Origin: Cytobacillus oceanisediminis
GTDB taxonomy: Bacteria > Bacillota > Bacilli > Bacillales > Cytobacillaceae
Length of the DNA stretch: 64,000 nt
Assembly: GCF_003182355.1 (NCBI RefSeq)
Contig: NZ_QGTW01000007.1
Coordinates: forward strand, 62,001-126,000
Direction of reading: 5' to 3'
A model generated the notes under the pieces. The model was not told the origin of the DNA, searched no databases, and saw nothing but the letters and a program-made list of their open reading frames with translations. Made by a program: the position numbers and the translations under genes. Positions 46,254-53,723 of the stretch are shown in pieces. The first letter of the stretch is position 1, and each line of letters begins with the position of its first letter.

Positions 46254-46901
46254 TTATTCCCCACTTCCTCCAACCTCTGAATCTATTTCCTTAATCTTCC
46301 CTTGAAGTTCACTGATACGGTTTTGTCTTTCGATTCGACCCTCTACAGAATTATCTTGACGGTATGTCTTGAGTTCCTTTGTTAGCCCTTGCTTATAGTC
46401 CTCAAATGAATCATAAGCGGAGGATACTTCCAAGTTCTGATGATAATCAAATTCATTAGATACCGTTGGACGATTAAGATATAGTTCCAGTTCCTTATAG
46501 TCTGTGTTATTTGCTACTACTGCACCCTCAAAGAACTCCTTTGATAAGTCTTGTTTGAATGAACCGTACTCTATTGCCATGTACTCAGCAGGATACTTTT
46601 CCTTAAACTTCATTTGGTCTAACTTATCCATAGATTGGAAAGTCTCCATTGTTAGTGGTTTTAGGTCTTTAACCGTTCCAGTATCACCTACCGAATAAAA
46701 GCTTAGTACACCTTCCATCTTGACAAAACGTGTTTCTCCTCTATTTTGTGCTATGTTTGTTCTTGTTCCACCTTTGGCTAGAAGTGTGTTTAGTTCCTCT
46801 TGGTAACCCTGTCTTTCTGTCTTGCGTTCTGCTACATGCTTTTCTGCCATTGCCTTCATTTGTCTTCCTACTGCTGTATTTAAGAATGCTTGCATATCCA
46901 T
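46254..46901 (-). CDS. Unknown 215-residue helical protein upstream of terS
   Basis: Begins MDMQAFLNTAVGRQMKAMAE and is rich in charged residues, with a predicted coiled coil in the last 50 residues (ERQNRISELQGKIKEIDSEV) and a Gly-rich end. ATG at 46901 follows AAGGGGAG. It precedes terS by 47 bp and is probably cotranscribed. Composition resembles phage scaffold or accessory assembly proteins, but no family can be named with confidence. Confidence 0.7.
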   Translation of the reverse strand: MDMQAFLNTAVGRQMKAMAEKHVAERKTERQGYQEELNTLLAKGGTRTNIAQNRGETRFVKMEGVLSFYSVGDTGTVKDLKPLTMETFQSMDKLDQMKFKEKYPAEYMAIEYGSFKQDLSKEFFEGAVVANNTDYKELELYLNRPTVSNEFDYHQNLEVSSAYDSFEDYKQGLTKELKTYRQDNSVEGRIERQNRISELQGKIKEIDSEVGGSGE

Positions 46902-46903
46902 GT

Positions 46904-47128
46904 TTAAATTCTCCCCTTGTCATATCGTTGTATCATTGCGGTTAACCGTTTGTATTCTGTTTCCAATTTCTCATTCTCTTCCAGTGCTTCTTTTAGCTGT
47001 TTGTTTAATCCTTAGTAGCAAAGAAATATTTTCTCTTTAGCTTCTCATTCTCCTTAGATAAGACGGTTATTGTTTCTCCTTGTAACTGGTTCCTATCACT
47101 TCCTAACCTCCTGATATTGTTGTCGATT
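46904..47128 (-). pseudogene. Short coiled-coil gene remnant, frameshifted
   Basis: Minus-strand reading gives RNQLQGETITVLSKENEKLK and stops at 47005. A shifted frame continues KQLKEALEENEKLETEYKRL to a stop at 46904, abutting the ribosome site of the next gene. Both parts are heptad-rich and join as one coiled coil if one base is changed near 47010. No good start codon is seen upstream (AGGAGG at about 47110 leads to a frame that stops early). Confidence 0.4.
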
Positions 47129-47164
47129 ATAAAAACATTTCCCCCACCCTCCGAAGAGAATAGG

Positions 47165-47790
47165 GGTTAGCCATTACAATCATGTTGTAACGGGTAAAGT
47201 GCAATAGAGGGAATGTCTGTGTCTCGGTTTCTTGTTCCCTCTACTTTTTGGTATGAGTTTTACGTCAGTTCCCTACCTCTAAAGAAAAGACAACTCAAGA
47301 TAAATTGTACTGACCTCAACCCTTCCACAAGAAAAGGAACAGTAGCAGAAAGAAAAACATTGACTCGATAAGTAGTCACATTAGAAATGGCGGGATACTT
47401 TCAAGGCTGTTTCTTCTTAACCGTCAGGCTAGTATTTCTTCCCCTGATTTTTCCCATGTTTATTATTCGTGGAGATGGGATCTCCACAAAAAGGGTGGTA
47501 AAGACTACCCTACACACAAGATAGCCCTCACCTGGTTAATAAAGAGATTCGTAAAATCCACTAAACGAGTATGTCAACGTTTTACAGATAGGCTGACAAC
47601 CTACCCAACCTGATACGGAACAGAATATAAGCTGTCTAGTTGGCTTGCTTATAGTCATTTTATTTGCTGATACACAGCTTATTGAATCTACTAAGGTGGA
47701 GGTAAGATACCTTAATAGACTCTAAAACTAAATATCGAAAGAGGTGAAGCAGGGCTATCATCTTTAAGCTTTTATTAAAAGCCGACAGTC
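47165..47790. ncRNA. Hairpin-rich noncoding tract, candidate structured RNA
   Basis: More than 600 bp with no protein gene inside a compact element. Visible stems include TTACAA/TTGTAA (47174), TAGAGGGAA/TTCCCTCTA (47205-47243), GTCAGT/ACTGAC (47264-47314), GTGGAGAT/ATCTCCAC (47469-47487), GGGTGGT/ACTACCC (47493-47510), GTAAAA/TTTTAC (47551-47586), and ATAAGCTGT/ACAGCTTAT (47627-47684). G-U-compatible closing pairs at three stems fit minus-strand transcription, while one stem fits the plus strand. Large phage RNAs such as GOLLD or ROOL are a comparison only. Confidence 0.45.
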
Positions 47791-47802
47791 CAAGAAACTA
47801 AA

Positions 47803-48075
47803 CTATTCTTTAAAGCTATCTTCCCAAGCCATTCTTAGCTTTTCGGATAAGGCATAGGCATTTGGTGCATTTCTACCGTTATCTAGCTTCATTTGGTACT
47901 TAATCAGGACACCTTTTTCTACAAGGTCACTAACCTGCTTCCTAACGTTCCTGACGTTGTATCCAGTGATTACGGATAACTCTTTATAAGAAGGACACAC
48001 ATTTCCCTGACGTTGCAAAGCCATAATAGTTGAAAGTGTTTTAGCTTGTCCTTTACTGATGTTAATGACGTTCAT
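47803..48075 (-). CDS. Winged-helix DNA-binding protein of the element
   Basis: A 90-residue protein with a helix-turn-helix and wing: LSTIMALQRQGNVCPSYKEL, SVITGYNVRNVRKQVSDLVE, and a short basic hairpin. The fold is typical of small regulators or replication accessory proteins. ATG at 48075 lies nine bases after AGGAG, 16 bp after the rep stop codon, so it is the second gene of a rep operon. It may regulate rep or bind the repeats upstream. Confidence 0.8.
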   Translation of the reverse strand: MNVINISKGQAKTLSTIMALQRQGNVCPSYKELSVITGYNVRNVRKQVSDLVEKGVLIKYQMKLDNGRNAPNAYALSEKLRMAWEDSFKE

Positions 48076-48091
48076 ACCGTATCAACTCCTA

Positions 48092-48550
48092 TTAAAATAT
48101 TTCTGTATAATCTATTTCTTTACCGTTAACGGTAACCATGTCAGTCTTGTTTACTGGCTTCGGTTCATTTCTTGGCTTGACATTATATCTAAGCTTTTTC
48201 TTAGGTTCTTGGCTGTGTATCAGTTCCCTAATAAAAATTATGGTAGGCTTATTAGCCCCTTGGTGAATCATTTCCCATAGTCCATATTTTTCTAGTTCTT
48301 TTCGTAGTCTGATAGCCTTTGGTTTACTACAGTTCATATCTTCCATGATTTTTTCAATCGAATAGAGAATGTAGTATTCTTGTTTTTCATGGTCGAACCA
48401 GTCATTTTGTTTCGATATTTGCAGGGTATCCAGTCCGTATGAATAAAGAATGATACTGGAATCACTTAACCCCTTATAGACGGAATGACCCTTGAATATT
48501 TTAGGCAGTTTTACAAACTGTTGTTGCGAGATGGATAGCTTATTATCCAT
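48092..48550 (-). CDS. Replication initiator, RepA_N-type domain
   Basis: A 152-residue protein. Residues 10-95 match the RepA_N domain of theta-replicating Gram-positive plasmids and ICEs: FVKLPKIFKGHSVYKGLSDS, SIILYSYGLDTLQISKQNDW, and IEKIMEDMNCSKPKAIRLRK forming the winged-helix core. The tail is basic. ATG at 48550 follows AAAGGATG; a GTG nine bases earlier is an alternative. Three phased repeats lie immediately upstream and the 15-bp and 22-bp arrays lie 430 bp upstream. This arrangement implies autonomous replication after excision. Confidence 0.75.
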   Translation of the reverse strand: MDNKLSISQQQFVKLPKIFKGHSVYKGLSDSSIILYSYGLDTLQISKQNDWFDHEKQEYYILYSIEKIMEDMNCSKPKAIRLRKELEKYGLWEMIHQGANKPTIIFIRELIHSQEPKKKLRYNVKPRNEPKPVNKTDMVTVNGKEIDYTEIF

Positions 48551-48590
48551 TTGACACACATCCTTTTCTAAGTTGAGTTATAAGGATTGA

Positions 48591-48789
48591 TTAAATCCTC
48601 ATACTTATATAACAAGTGATACAGTCAGATATGCACCCATTGTTAGTGAAGTTTTTAGGTCTTTTTAAACCCTCTACTTATATAACGAGGTGAGGCATCA
48701 GATATGCACCCCTATCAGGTTATTTTTATTTAGGGTTTTTTAAATCCTTATACTTATAAATAAAGTGAAGTAGTCAGATATGCACCCCT
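48591..48789. repeat. Three 48-bp direct repeats spaced 74-75 bp, upstream of rep
   Basis: Repeats start at 48591, 48665 and 48740. Each contains TTAAA(T/C)CCT, then (T)ACTTATA, a variable GTGA segment, and the strongly conserved TCAGATATGCACCC at the end. The spacing is close to seven helical turns, putting all copies on one face of the DNA. They lie between 41 and 239 bp before the rep start and may be Rep-binding iterons or repressor sites. Confidence 0.85.
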
Positions 48790-48825
48790 CTAACCAAAAG
48801 TTTTTTAGAAAATTTATCAATGAGA

Positions 48826-48856
48826 AAAAGCCCCTACCGCAATGGCAGGGGCTTCC
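48826..48856. terminator. Bidirectional hairpin between the two repeat regions
   Basis: AAAAGCCCCTACC and GGCAGGGGCTTCCCTTT pair around GCAAT, with A and T tracts at the ends. It separates the rep transcript region from the iteron arrays. Confidence 0.75.
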
Positions 48857-48979
48857 CTTTAATACTAATATTCTTTTATAGTTCTTTACCGTTCTCTATC
48901 CCTTCAATTATAACGGTGTATTCTTTATAAGTGATTATCTATTAATAAGTAACACAGTCCGTTAGGACAGTCTTTTAAT

Positions 48980-49024
48980 TATTAAGTATTATTCTATTAA
49001 GTCTTATTATATTAAGTCTTATTC
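48980..49024. repeat. Three 15-bp AT-rich tandem repeats (possible DNA unwinding element)
   Basis: TATTAAGTATTATTC, TATTAAGTCTTATTA and TATTAAGTCTTATTC follow each other without a gap. The AT-rich 15-mers directly abut the 22-bp array, the usual arrangement of a melting region next to initiator-binding iterons. Confidence 0.92.
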
Positions 49025-49090
49025 GGGTAACAAAATGATACTACAAGGGTAACAAAATATTACCCTAAGGGTAACAAAACGTTACTGTAG
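49025..49090. repeat. Three 22-bp tandem repeats (iterons)
   Basis: Each unit begins GGGTAACAAAA and continues with a TAC-containing variable part; units start at 49025, 49047 and 49069, exactly 22 bp apart. Each contains GTAAC facing a TAC or GTTAC, a partial dyad. Length and head-to-tail order match iterons of theta plasmids. Confidence 0.92.
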
Positions 49091-49109
49091 ATTAGTGGGG
49101 ATTATCCGA

Positions 49110-49157
49110 ACGGTTAGCCTTTATATTTTCTGTACACTTTTTGTCCACCTATTACAC
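49110..49157. repeat. Imperfect direct repeat, left copy flanking the PLD gene
   Basis: ACGGTTAG, about 21 variable bases, TTTTGTCCAC, six bases, TTACAC. The right copy at 49977-50021 has the same order of blocks. Confidence 0.65.
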
Positions 49158-49223
49158 CGCTGCTTTATACAAATTGTGGTATATTATGGTTATCAATATT
49201 GGAAGGTTTAGGGGGATATATAA

Positions 49224-49970
49224 ATGAACGAAGAACAATTTTTGAGAACTATGGTCGAAACGGTGAAATATGGAAAAAATCCAAACAAAAATGAATTACT
49301 TACCCTATTGAGAAATTCAGAAATAGATTTTGATAAAACTGGTGTCTTCGCAAGTAAATATCGACATTTTGAGGAATATATAGATTTAAGAGTTCCAGTG
49401 CCTATGTTGGAACAGGCTGAATTTTTAAGAGACGATTTAGAAAAATTGACAGCATTAGTATATAGGTCACCAGGAAATTATGAATATGCCGGATTAAATA
49501 TTAAACCTAAACCAGTAGAACTTGAAAATATCCCACCACAAGCGGAACATGATGTTGTGTTTGACGAGATAAAGGATAAAATAATCCAAGGCATCCGAAG
49601 GGCTGAATATACTATATGGGTAGCGGTAGCTTGGTTTACCGATATAGATATATATAGAGAATTGATTCTAAGAAAAATTGACGGCTTAAATATCCGAATA
49701 ATCACCTCAGATGAACCAACAAACCAAACTTTGTTAGCAGATTTTGAACGTAATTTTGAAGTTGTAAAAGTACCGAAAAAAAGGTATAACAGACTTCACA
49801 ATAAATTCTGCATAATTGATTTAGAGTATGTAATGCATGGTTCTTATAATTGGAGTAATACTGCACCAAACAATAATGAGACTTGGGCAACTGCACTTGA
49901 CCGAGATTTTGTAAAGAAATTTGCAGATGAATTTATGGAGTTATTCGTGAACAATTATGAAAGATACTGA
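49224..49970 (+). CDS. Phospholipase D-like (single HKD) nuclease, possible cargo effector
   Basis: A 248-residue protein. The C-terminal half is a PLD-superfamily domain with one HKD motif, HNKFCIID (H-x-K-x4-D), followed by HGSYNWSNTAPNNNETW. Single-motif members act as dimers, usually as nucleases (Nuc, BfiI, ZUC-like). Residues 1-95 form an unassigned helical domain. ATG at 49224 follows TTTAGGGGGA. A TATATTATGG-like -10 region lies upstream. The gene has its own terminator and is bracketed by direct repeats, so it looks like a separate cassette. Defence function is inference. Confidence 0.82.
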   Translation: MNEEQFLRTMVETVKYGKNPNKNELLTLLRNSEIDFDKTGVFASKYRHFEEYIDLRVPVPMLEQAEFLRDDLEKLTALVYRSPGNYEYAGLNIKPKPVELENIPPQAEHDVVFDEIKDKIIQGIRRAEYTIWVAVAWFTDIDIYRELILRKIDGLNIRIITSDEPTNQTLLADFERNFEVVKVPKKRYNRLHNKFCIIDLEYVMHGSYNWSNTAPNNNETWATALDRDFVKKFADEFMELFVNNYERY

Positions 49971-49996
49971 CTCTAAACGGTTAGGGTCTTTTTTTT
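49969..49996 (+). terminator. Intrinsic terminator after the PLD gene
   Basis: GACTCTAA and TTAGGGTC pair around ACGG and run into eight T residues. The stem overlaps the stop codon. Confidence 0.88.
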
Positions 49997-50021
49997 GTCC
50001 ACTTTTGTCCACTCTTTACAC
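49977..50021. repeat. Imperfect direct repeat, right copy flanking the PLD gene
   Basis: ACGGTTAG, then TTTTTTGTCCAC, TTTTGTCCAC, six bases and TTACAC. Overlaps the terminator. See the left copy at 49110-49157. Confidence 0.65.
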
Positions 50022-50762
50022 TAGTACTTTTTATCTTTTGATTCCACAAATCCTTTTGGATTAAGGTTTATCACAAGGAAGAGGGTCAAATTATGTCCAA
50101 CCTAATGAACATTCCGCCAGAGGTATGCTAATAGTAAATTTCTGGAAAAATAACTAGAAATTAGAGGTAATTGAATTGTTCCAATTTCACAAACAATTTC
50201 CTTTGTCAACTACCAATTATCCCCACACTCTTTTACCAAACTTATCCATATTTACCGTATGGTACGACCTGGAGTGATTACCTATTAATACCATTAAACA
50301 ATCGGTGGAATAATCCCCTACTGGTTAAGTCAATTGGTAATGTCATCCTCCACTGTTAATTAATAGTTGTCTCTATAAGTGCATTTAATGTAGCAAATGA
50401 AACATGAATAACACTGCATAATATATACATTGTATAACGATTAGAATAATTACTAATAAATCTGCATTTAACCTTAATGTTTATACTTAATTATGTATAA
50501 CTATAACTACAACCTTCCATTTAACACCATACACCCATTGCTGCTATTGTGTTGTTGTTGTCAATGTTAATAATTTCCATGAGGTTATAATCGGTAAAAT
50601 ACAACGGTACTGGAAGGTAGTGGTAGGGGTGCTTTATTGGTGGAAAGTTATGGGGTAAGGCATTAACCTATAAAACATTTTCTAAAATGAACTTGGCGGT
50701 TCTAATTTTTTATTTTTCAAAACATAAATTGGGCAAAATAAAAACCCATCCATTAGAATAGG
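50022..50762. other. AT-rich noncoding stretch of the element
   Basis: About 740 bp with no convincing gene. A 12-codon frame (MSNLMNIPPEVC, from 50093) after GGAAGAGGG may be the start of a deleted gene. An open frame at 50171-50359 has no ribosome site. Many short AT-rich inverted segments occur, but no clear array. It may hold promoters or a packaging signal. Confidence 0.5.
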
Positions 50763-51011
50763 TTAATCTCTATATTTTGATAGTTCCTGCTGTACCGTTA
50801 GAAGCTTTCCTTTACTCTCTAAGAACTGGCTTATGGCTTCCTTAAAGACTTCCCTCTTAACTTCCTCTGTGAATCCCAGTGCCTTCTCTGCTTTCTTAAG
50901 TGATAACTGGATTGCTGTGTCCGATACTCTTTCCTCTTTAGCTACTTCTTTAAATGTTTTTCCCTCTGCATAATACATATAAAAACGTCTTAATTCTTTG
51001 TTGTTAAGCAT
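50763..51011 (-). CDS. Small helix-turn-helix protein (sigma-70 region 4-like)
   Basis: An 82-residue protein. RRFYMYYAEGKTFKEVAKEE followed by RVSDTAIQLSLKKAEKALG is a sigma region 4/Xre-like helix-turn-helix; the C-terminal half is helical. ATG at 51011 follows AGGGGAAGGG, 17 bp after the recombinase stop codon, so the two are cotranscribed. Its place suggests a recombination directionality factor or regulator of excision, which is inference. Confidence 0.75.
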   Translation of the reverse strand: MLNNKELRRFYMYYAEGKTFKEVAKEERVSDTAIQLSLKKAEKALGFTEEVKREVFKEAISQFLESKGKLLTVQQELSKYRD

Positions 51012-51028
51012 CTTGATGCCCTTCCCCT

Positions 51029-52510
51029 CTATCTCGGTGCTATTGTTAGCTTAATTACTTCTTCTTCCTCTCCAAAGGCATTAGCTTCAATACCCCTGAA
51101 ATAGTAAATCTTATCTATCAGTAATTTTAACAGACGGTTAGCTTCTTCCTTGTTGGTACATTCTTCAATCTTGGTATAGTTAAGCTGTCCTTTACCCTCA
51201 GGCAAATTTAACTCCTGCTTAATTATCCCTATAAGCTTTAACTTTTCCTGATAGCCTTGTGATAACTTAGCGGTATCCAGTGTAGAAAGTTCATCACTTA
51301 ACTCTGTTATCTTACTGGAAAGGGCAATAAGTTCCTTCTCTGATTCTGCTTTGGTTTCTTCAAATTCTGCCTTGGATAGTTCACCGTCTAAACGCATTTC
51401 CCTTGCATTCTTAAGCCTTCTATTTAGCTTCTCTTGCTTCTTTGTTAGTTCGGTAAGCTGTCCTTCAATAATTCCCTTTTTATCCTCTAGCGGTGTTTCA
51501 AGTGCCTTCTGCCATTCTTTCCTGAAATGCAATTCAACCCAGTAGAACTGTGCGTAAAATTCAGCTAACAAGGTTTCTTCTTTAACCCCTGGCATACCGC
51601 ATTCACACTTCTTAGTTACCATTGCATCTTCATAGACTTCTCTTCTTTTTAACTGGAAGCTAATCTTCCTATCGCAATTATCACAGTAAACTAAATCCTT
51701 TAGAATAGTTCTCACCTTGCCTTTTGTTCTTGTACGCTGTTCCCTATCCCCCGCAAATCTTGCTTTCATTGCATTGTTAGCCTTCTTAAAAGTTTCCTTA
51801 TCCACAATAGCGGTAAAGGCATCATCTACCCTAATATCCTTGTAAATCATCGTTCCAGTATAGGCTTCATTGCGTATAATGTTTTGAACTGACTTATAAG
51901 GCTTTCCAGTAATGTCTGATATTGATTTCCCACCGTATCCATTTATAGCAAGGTTAAATATCTTCTTGACGGTATTAGCATCTTTATTCGGTACAAAGGT
52001 ACGCTTCTTATCAACCATTACAGAATCATAACCGTATGGCGGTCTGCTTGCTACGATTTCACCTCTAAGGGCTTTATCTCTTTTACCTTGTAACATCCTC
52101 TTTCTAATTTGCTTGTATTCTCCATGTGCCAAGGTTGATTCAATAGCGTAAAGAGTAAAGTCTTGTTCGGTGTAAATCCTTTCAGGTGTAATAACTGGAA
52201 TACCTACTTTTTCTAATCGCTTGAATATATGGATACTGTATTCTAAATCACGACTTAAACGGTCAATAGCTGTAACTACAACAGCATCATATTTCTCTAA
52301 TTCATCTAATAAACTGTTAAGGGCTTCCCTTGCTTCCATTCTTGCCTGCCCTGAAACGATTTCCTCATATATGGTGTAAGTATATCCTCTATCCTCACAT
52401 AGTCTTACAAGACGTTCTCTATGGTTCTGTAGGGTGTCTACGTTCTCCCCTTTATCCCTTGAAATACGTAAATACACCGCTACGTTCTTAATGATGTTAT
52501 TCGTTACCAC
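51029..52510 (-). CDS. Large serine recombinase (integrase of the element)
   Basis: A 493-residue large serine recombinase. The catalytic domain has Ser17 in VYLRISRDK, VTAIDRLSRDLE with the conserved arginines near residue 84, and SRPPYGY at the start of the recombinase domain. The zinc-ribbon domain has CDNC and later CECG, and a leucine-rich coiled coil follows at about 365-430. It starts with GTG at 52510, nine bases after AAGGAGTTG, about 90 bp from the right junction. That closeness to the attachment site is the usual attP-int arrangement. It should drive both integration and, with a partner, excision that repairs the permease gene. Confidence 0.95.
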   Translation of the reverse strand: MVTNNIIKNVAVYLRISRDKGENVDTLQNHRERLVRLCEDRGYTYTIYEEIVSGQARMEAREALNSLLDELEKYDAVVVTAIDRLSRDLEYSIHIFKRLEKVGIPVITPERIYTEQDFTLYAIESTLAHGEYKQIRKRMLQGKRDKALRGEIVASRPPYGYDSVMVDKKRTFVPNKDANTVKKIFNLAINGYGGKSISDITGKPYKSVQNIIRNEAYTGTMIYKDIRVDDAFTAIVDKETFKKANNAMKARFAGDREQRTRTKGKVRTILKDLVYCDNCDRKISFQLKRREVYEDAMVTKKCECGMPGVKEETLLAEFYAQFYWVELHFRKEWQKALETPLEDKKGIIEGQLTELTKKQEKLNRRLKNAREMRLDGELSKAEFEETKAESEKELIALSSKITELSDELSTLDTAKLSQGYQEKLKLIGIIKQELNLPEGKGQLNYTKIEECTNKEEANRLLKLLIDKIYYFRGIEANAFGEEEEVIKLTIAPR

Positions 52511-52586
52511 TTCGGTGTCAACTCCTTGATGTTAATATCATTCCCTAAAACCAATAATACCAACATTTCAAGAGTGGTGTCTATAG

Positions 52587-52613
52587 ATGCTTTTAATGGT
52601 TTTTTTGGCCATC
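52587..52613. other. attR, right junction of the serine-recombinase element
   Basis: Element half-site ATGCTTTTAAT, then GG (52598-52599), then host half-site TTTTTTTGGCCATC. Together with attL this gives attP arms ATGCTTTTAAT/ATTAAGTGCAT and attB arms GATGGTTATTTCGT/TTTTTTTGGCCATC. Confidence 0.8.
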
Positions 52614-53649
52614 ACCTGCCGTGGCGCTAATGGGAGCAGTCCTCCTTCCTGTAGCTATTAGGGTAGGACTGCCAGCACTCGGAGTTGCAATGGCTATGAA
52701 CCTTTTTGGCCACGGAATTGCTTTGTCTGGTGATTTCATTATCCAGGCTGCTCCAAAATTAACCGCAGATGCAGCCGGACTGCATGTCGGGGATGTTATT
52801 TCAGCGAGTGTTCCGCTTGTCATCGTCATGGGGGCAGTTACGACGATAACAGCTTTCTATTTAATTAAGAGAGATATGAAAAGTGGCAAATTGACAGCCA
52901 CTACCGGCCTTACCAAAGACTCCCCAAGCGAACTTCAAGCCGATAGCAGCGAAAAACAATTGCTTTCTCATAATCAGAAACGGATTTTTGCCCTATTAAT
53001 TCCTGTTTTATTTGCGGCAGACGTGGCATCCATGTTTGTACTGGACCTGAAAGGCGGAGACGCAACAGCTTTAGTAGGCGGGACTTCAATCTTTATCCTG
53101 CTAATCATTACACTTGCAGCCCATAGAAATAAAGGGCTTGAAAAAACAACCAGCTATTTAATTGAAGGCTTTCAGTTTGGATTCAGGGTATTTGGCCCCG
53201 TTATTCCAATTGCAGCTTTTTTCTATTTAGGGGATTCTGGATTTGCTCAAATGATTGGAGACCATCTGCCAAAAGGCTCTCACGGAATCGTCAATGATTT
53301 GGGTGTCGGACTTGCCTCTGTCGTACCTTTAAGCAAGGAAGTCGGTGCGATCACCCTAACAGCAGTTGGTGCCATTACCGGCCTGGACGGATCCGGTTTT
53401 TCCGGCATTTCGCTTGCAGGTTCCATCGCCAATCTTTTTGCAACTGCCATTGGCACTGGCGCGGCCACACTAACTGCTCTTGGCCAGGTAGCCGCGATTT
53501 GGGTCGGCGGAGGTACACTTGTCCCATGGGCGCTCATCCCTGCAGCAGCCATTTGTAATGTAGACGCCTTTGAGCTTGCACGAAGAAACCTGCTTCCAGT
53601 CACTATTGGTTTAATTGTGACAACCATTGTAGCCATGTTCCTGATATAA
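52600..53649 (+). pseudogene. Permease gene, 3' part, split by the element
   Basis: Continues the permease from FFWPSPAVALMGAVLLPVAI to the stop codon at 53649 (349 codons). FGHGIALSGDFIIQAAPKL and long hydrophobic segments mark it as the larger part of the transporter. It has no start of its own with a ribosome site; the GTG at 52621 is only a chance codon. In the integrated state no full protein can be made; precise excision would fuse Trp119 to this part in frame. Confidence 0.85.
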
Positions 53650-53651
53650 AA

Positions 53652-53706
53652 TTGCCTAATCATGAAAAGACTATCATCAGGATAATCCCTTTTCATGATT
53701 AGGCAA
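53652..53706. terminator. Long hairpin between permease and PAP2 genes
   Basis: TTGCCTAATCATGAAAAG and its exact complement form an 18-bp stem with a 19-base loop, directly after the permease stop codon and before the end of the convergent PAP2 gene. Likely a bidirectional terminator. Confidence 0.75.
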
Positions 53707-53723
53707 ACGCCTTTCCGGTCAGG

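Larger units (their letters stand above)
42504..52599. mobile_element. 10.1-kb integrated element, probable phage-satellite island with serine recombinase
   Basis: The segment separates the two halves of one permease gene and is more AT-rich than its surroundings. Contents from left: ABC-type ATPase, zinc-ribbon protein, a broken zinc-finger gene, two small genes, a TerS-like gene, a 215-residue protein, a hairpin-rich noncoding tract, winged-helix protein, RepA_N-type Rep, repeat arrays resembling an origin, PLD-like nuclease, small helix-turn-helix protein and large serine recombinase. No capsid, portal, large terminase, relaxase or conjugation gene is present. That fits a satellite or PICI-like island better than a prophage or ICE. 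The length between the two GG dinucleotides is 10,094 bp. Confidence 0.85.

Noticed and set aside
47165..47720. Group I or group II intron in the noncoding tract
   Set aside because: No domain V-like hairpin, no GTGYG 5' end and no intron-encoded protein; the flanking sequences do not join into a split gene.
50171..50359. 62-codon open frame in the AT-rich gap of the element
   Set aside because: No ribosome site and no protein-like composition; best treated as chance.
42504..52599. Integrative conjugative element
   Set aside because: No relaxase, coupling protein or type IV secretion gene is present, and the gene content fits a satellite better.
52621..53649. Reading 52621-53649 as an independent transporter gene starting at GTG
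   Set aside because: There is no ribosome site, and in-frame codons upstream to 52600 continue the same membrane protein, which joins precisely to the fragment ending at 42505.
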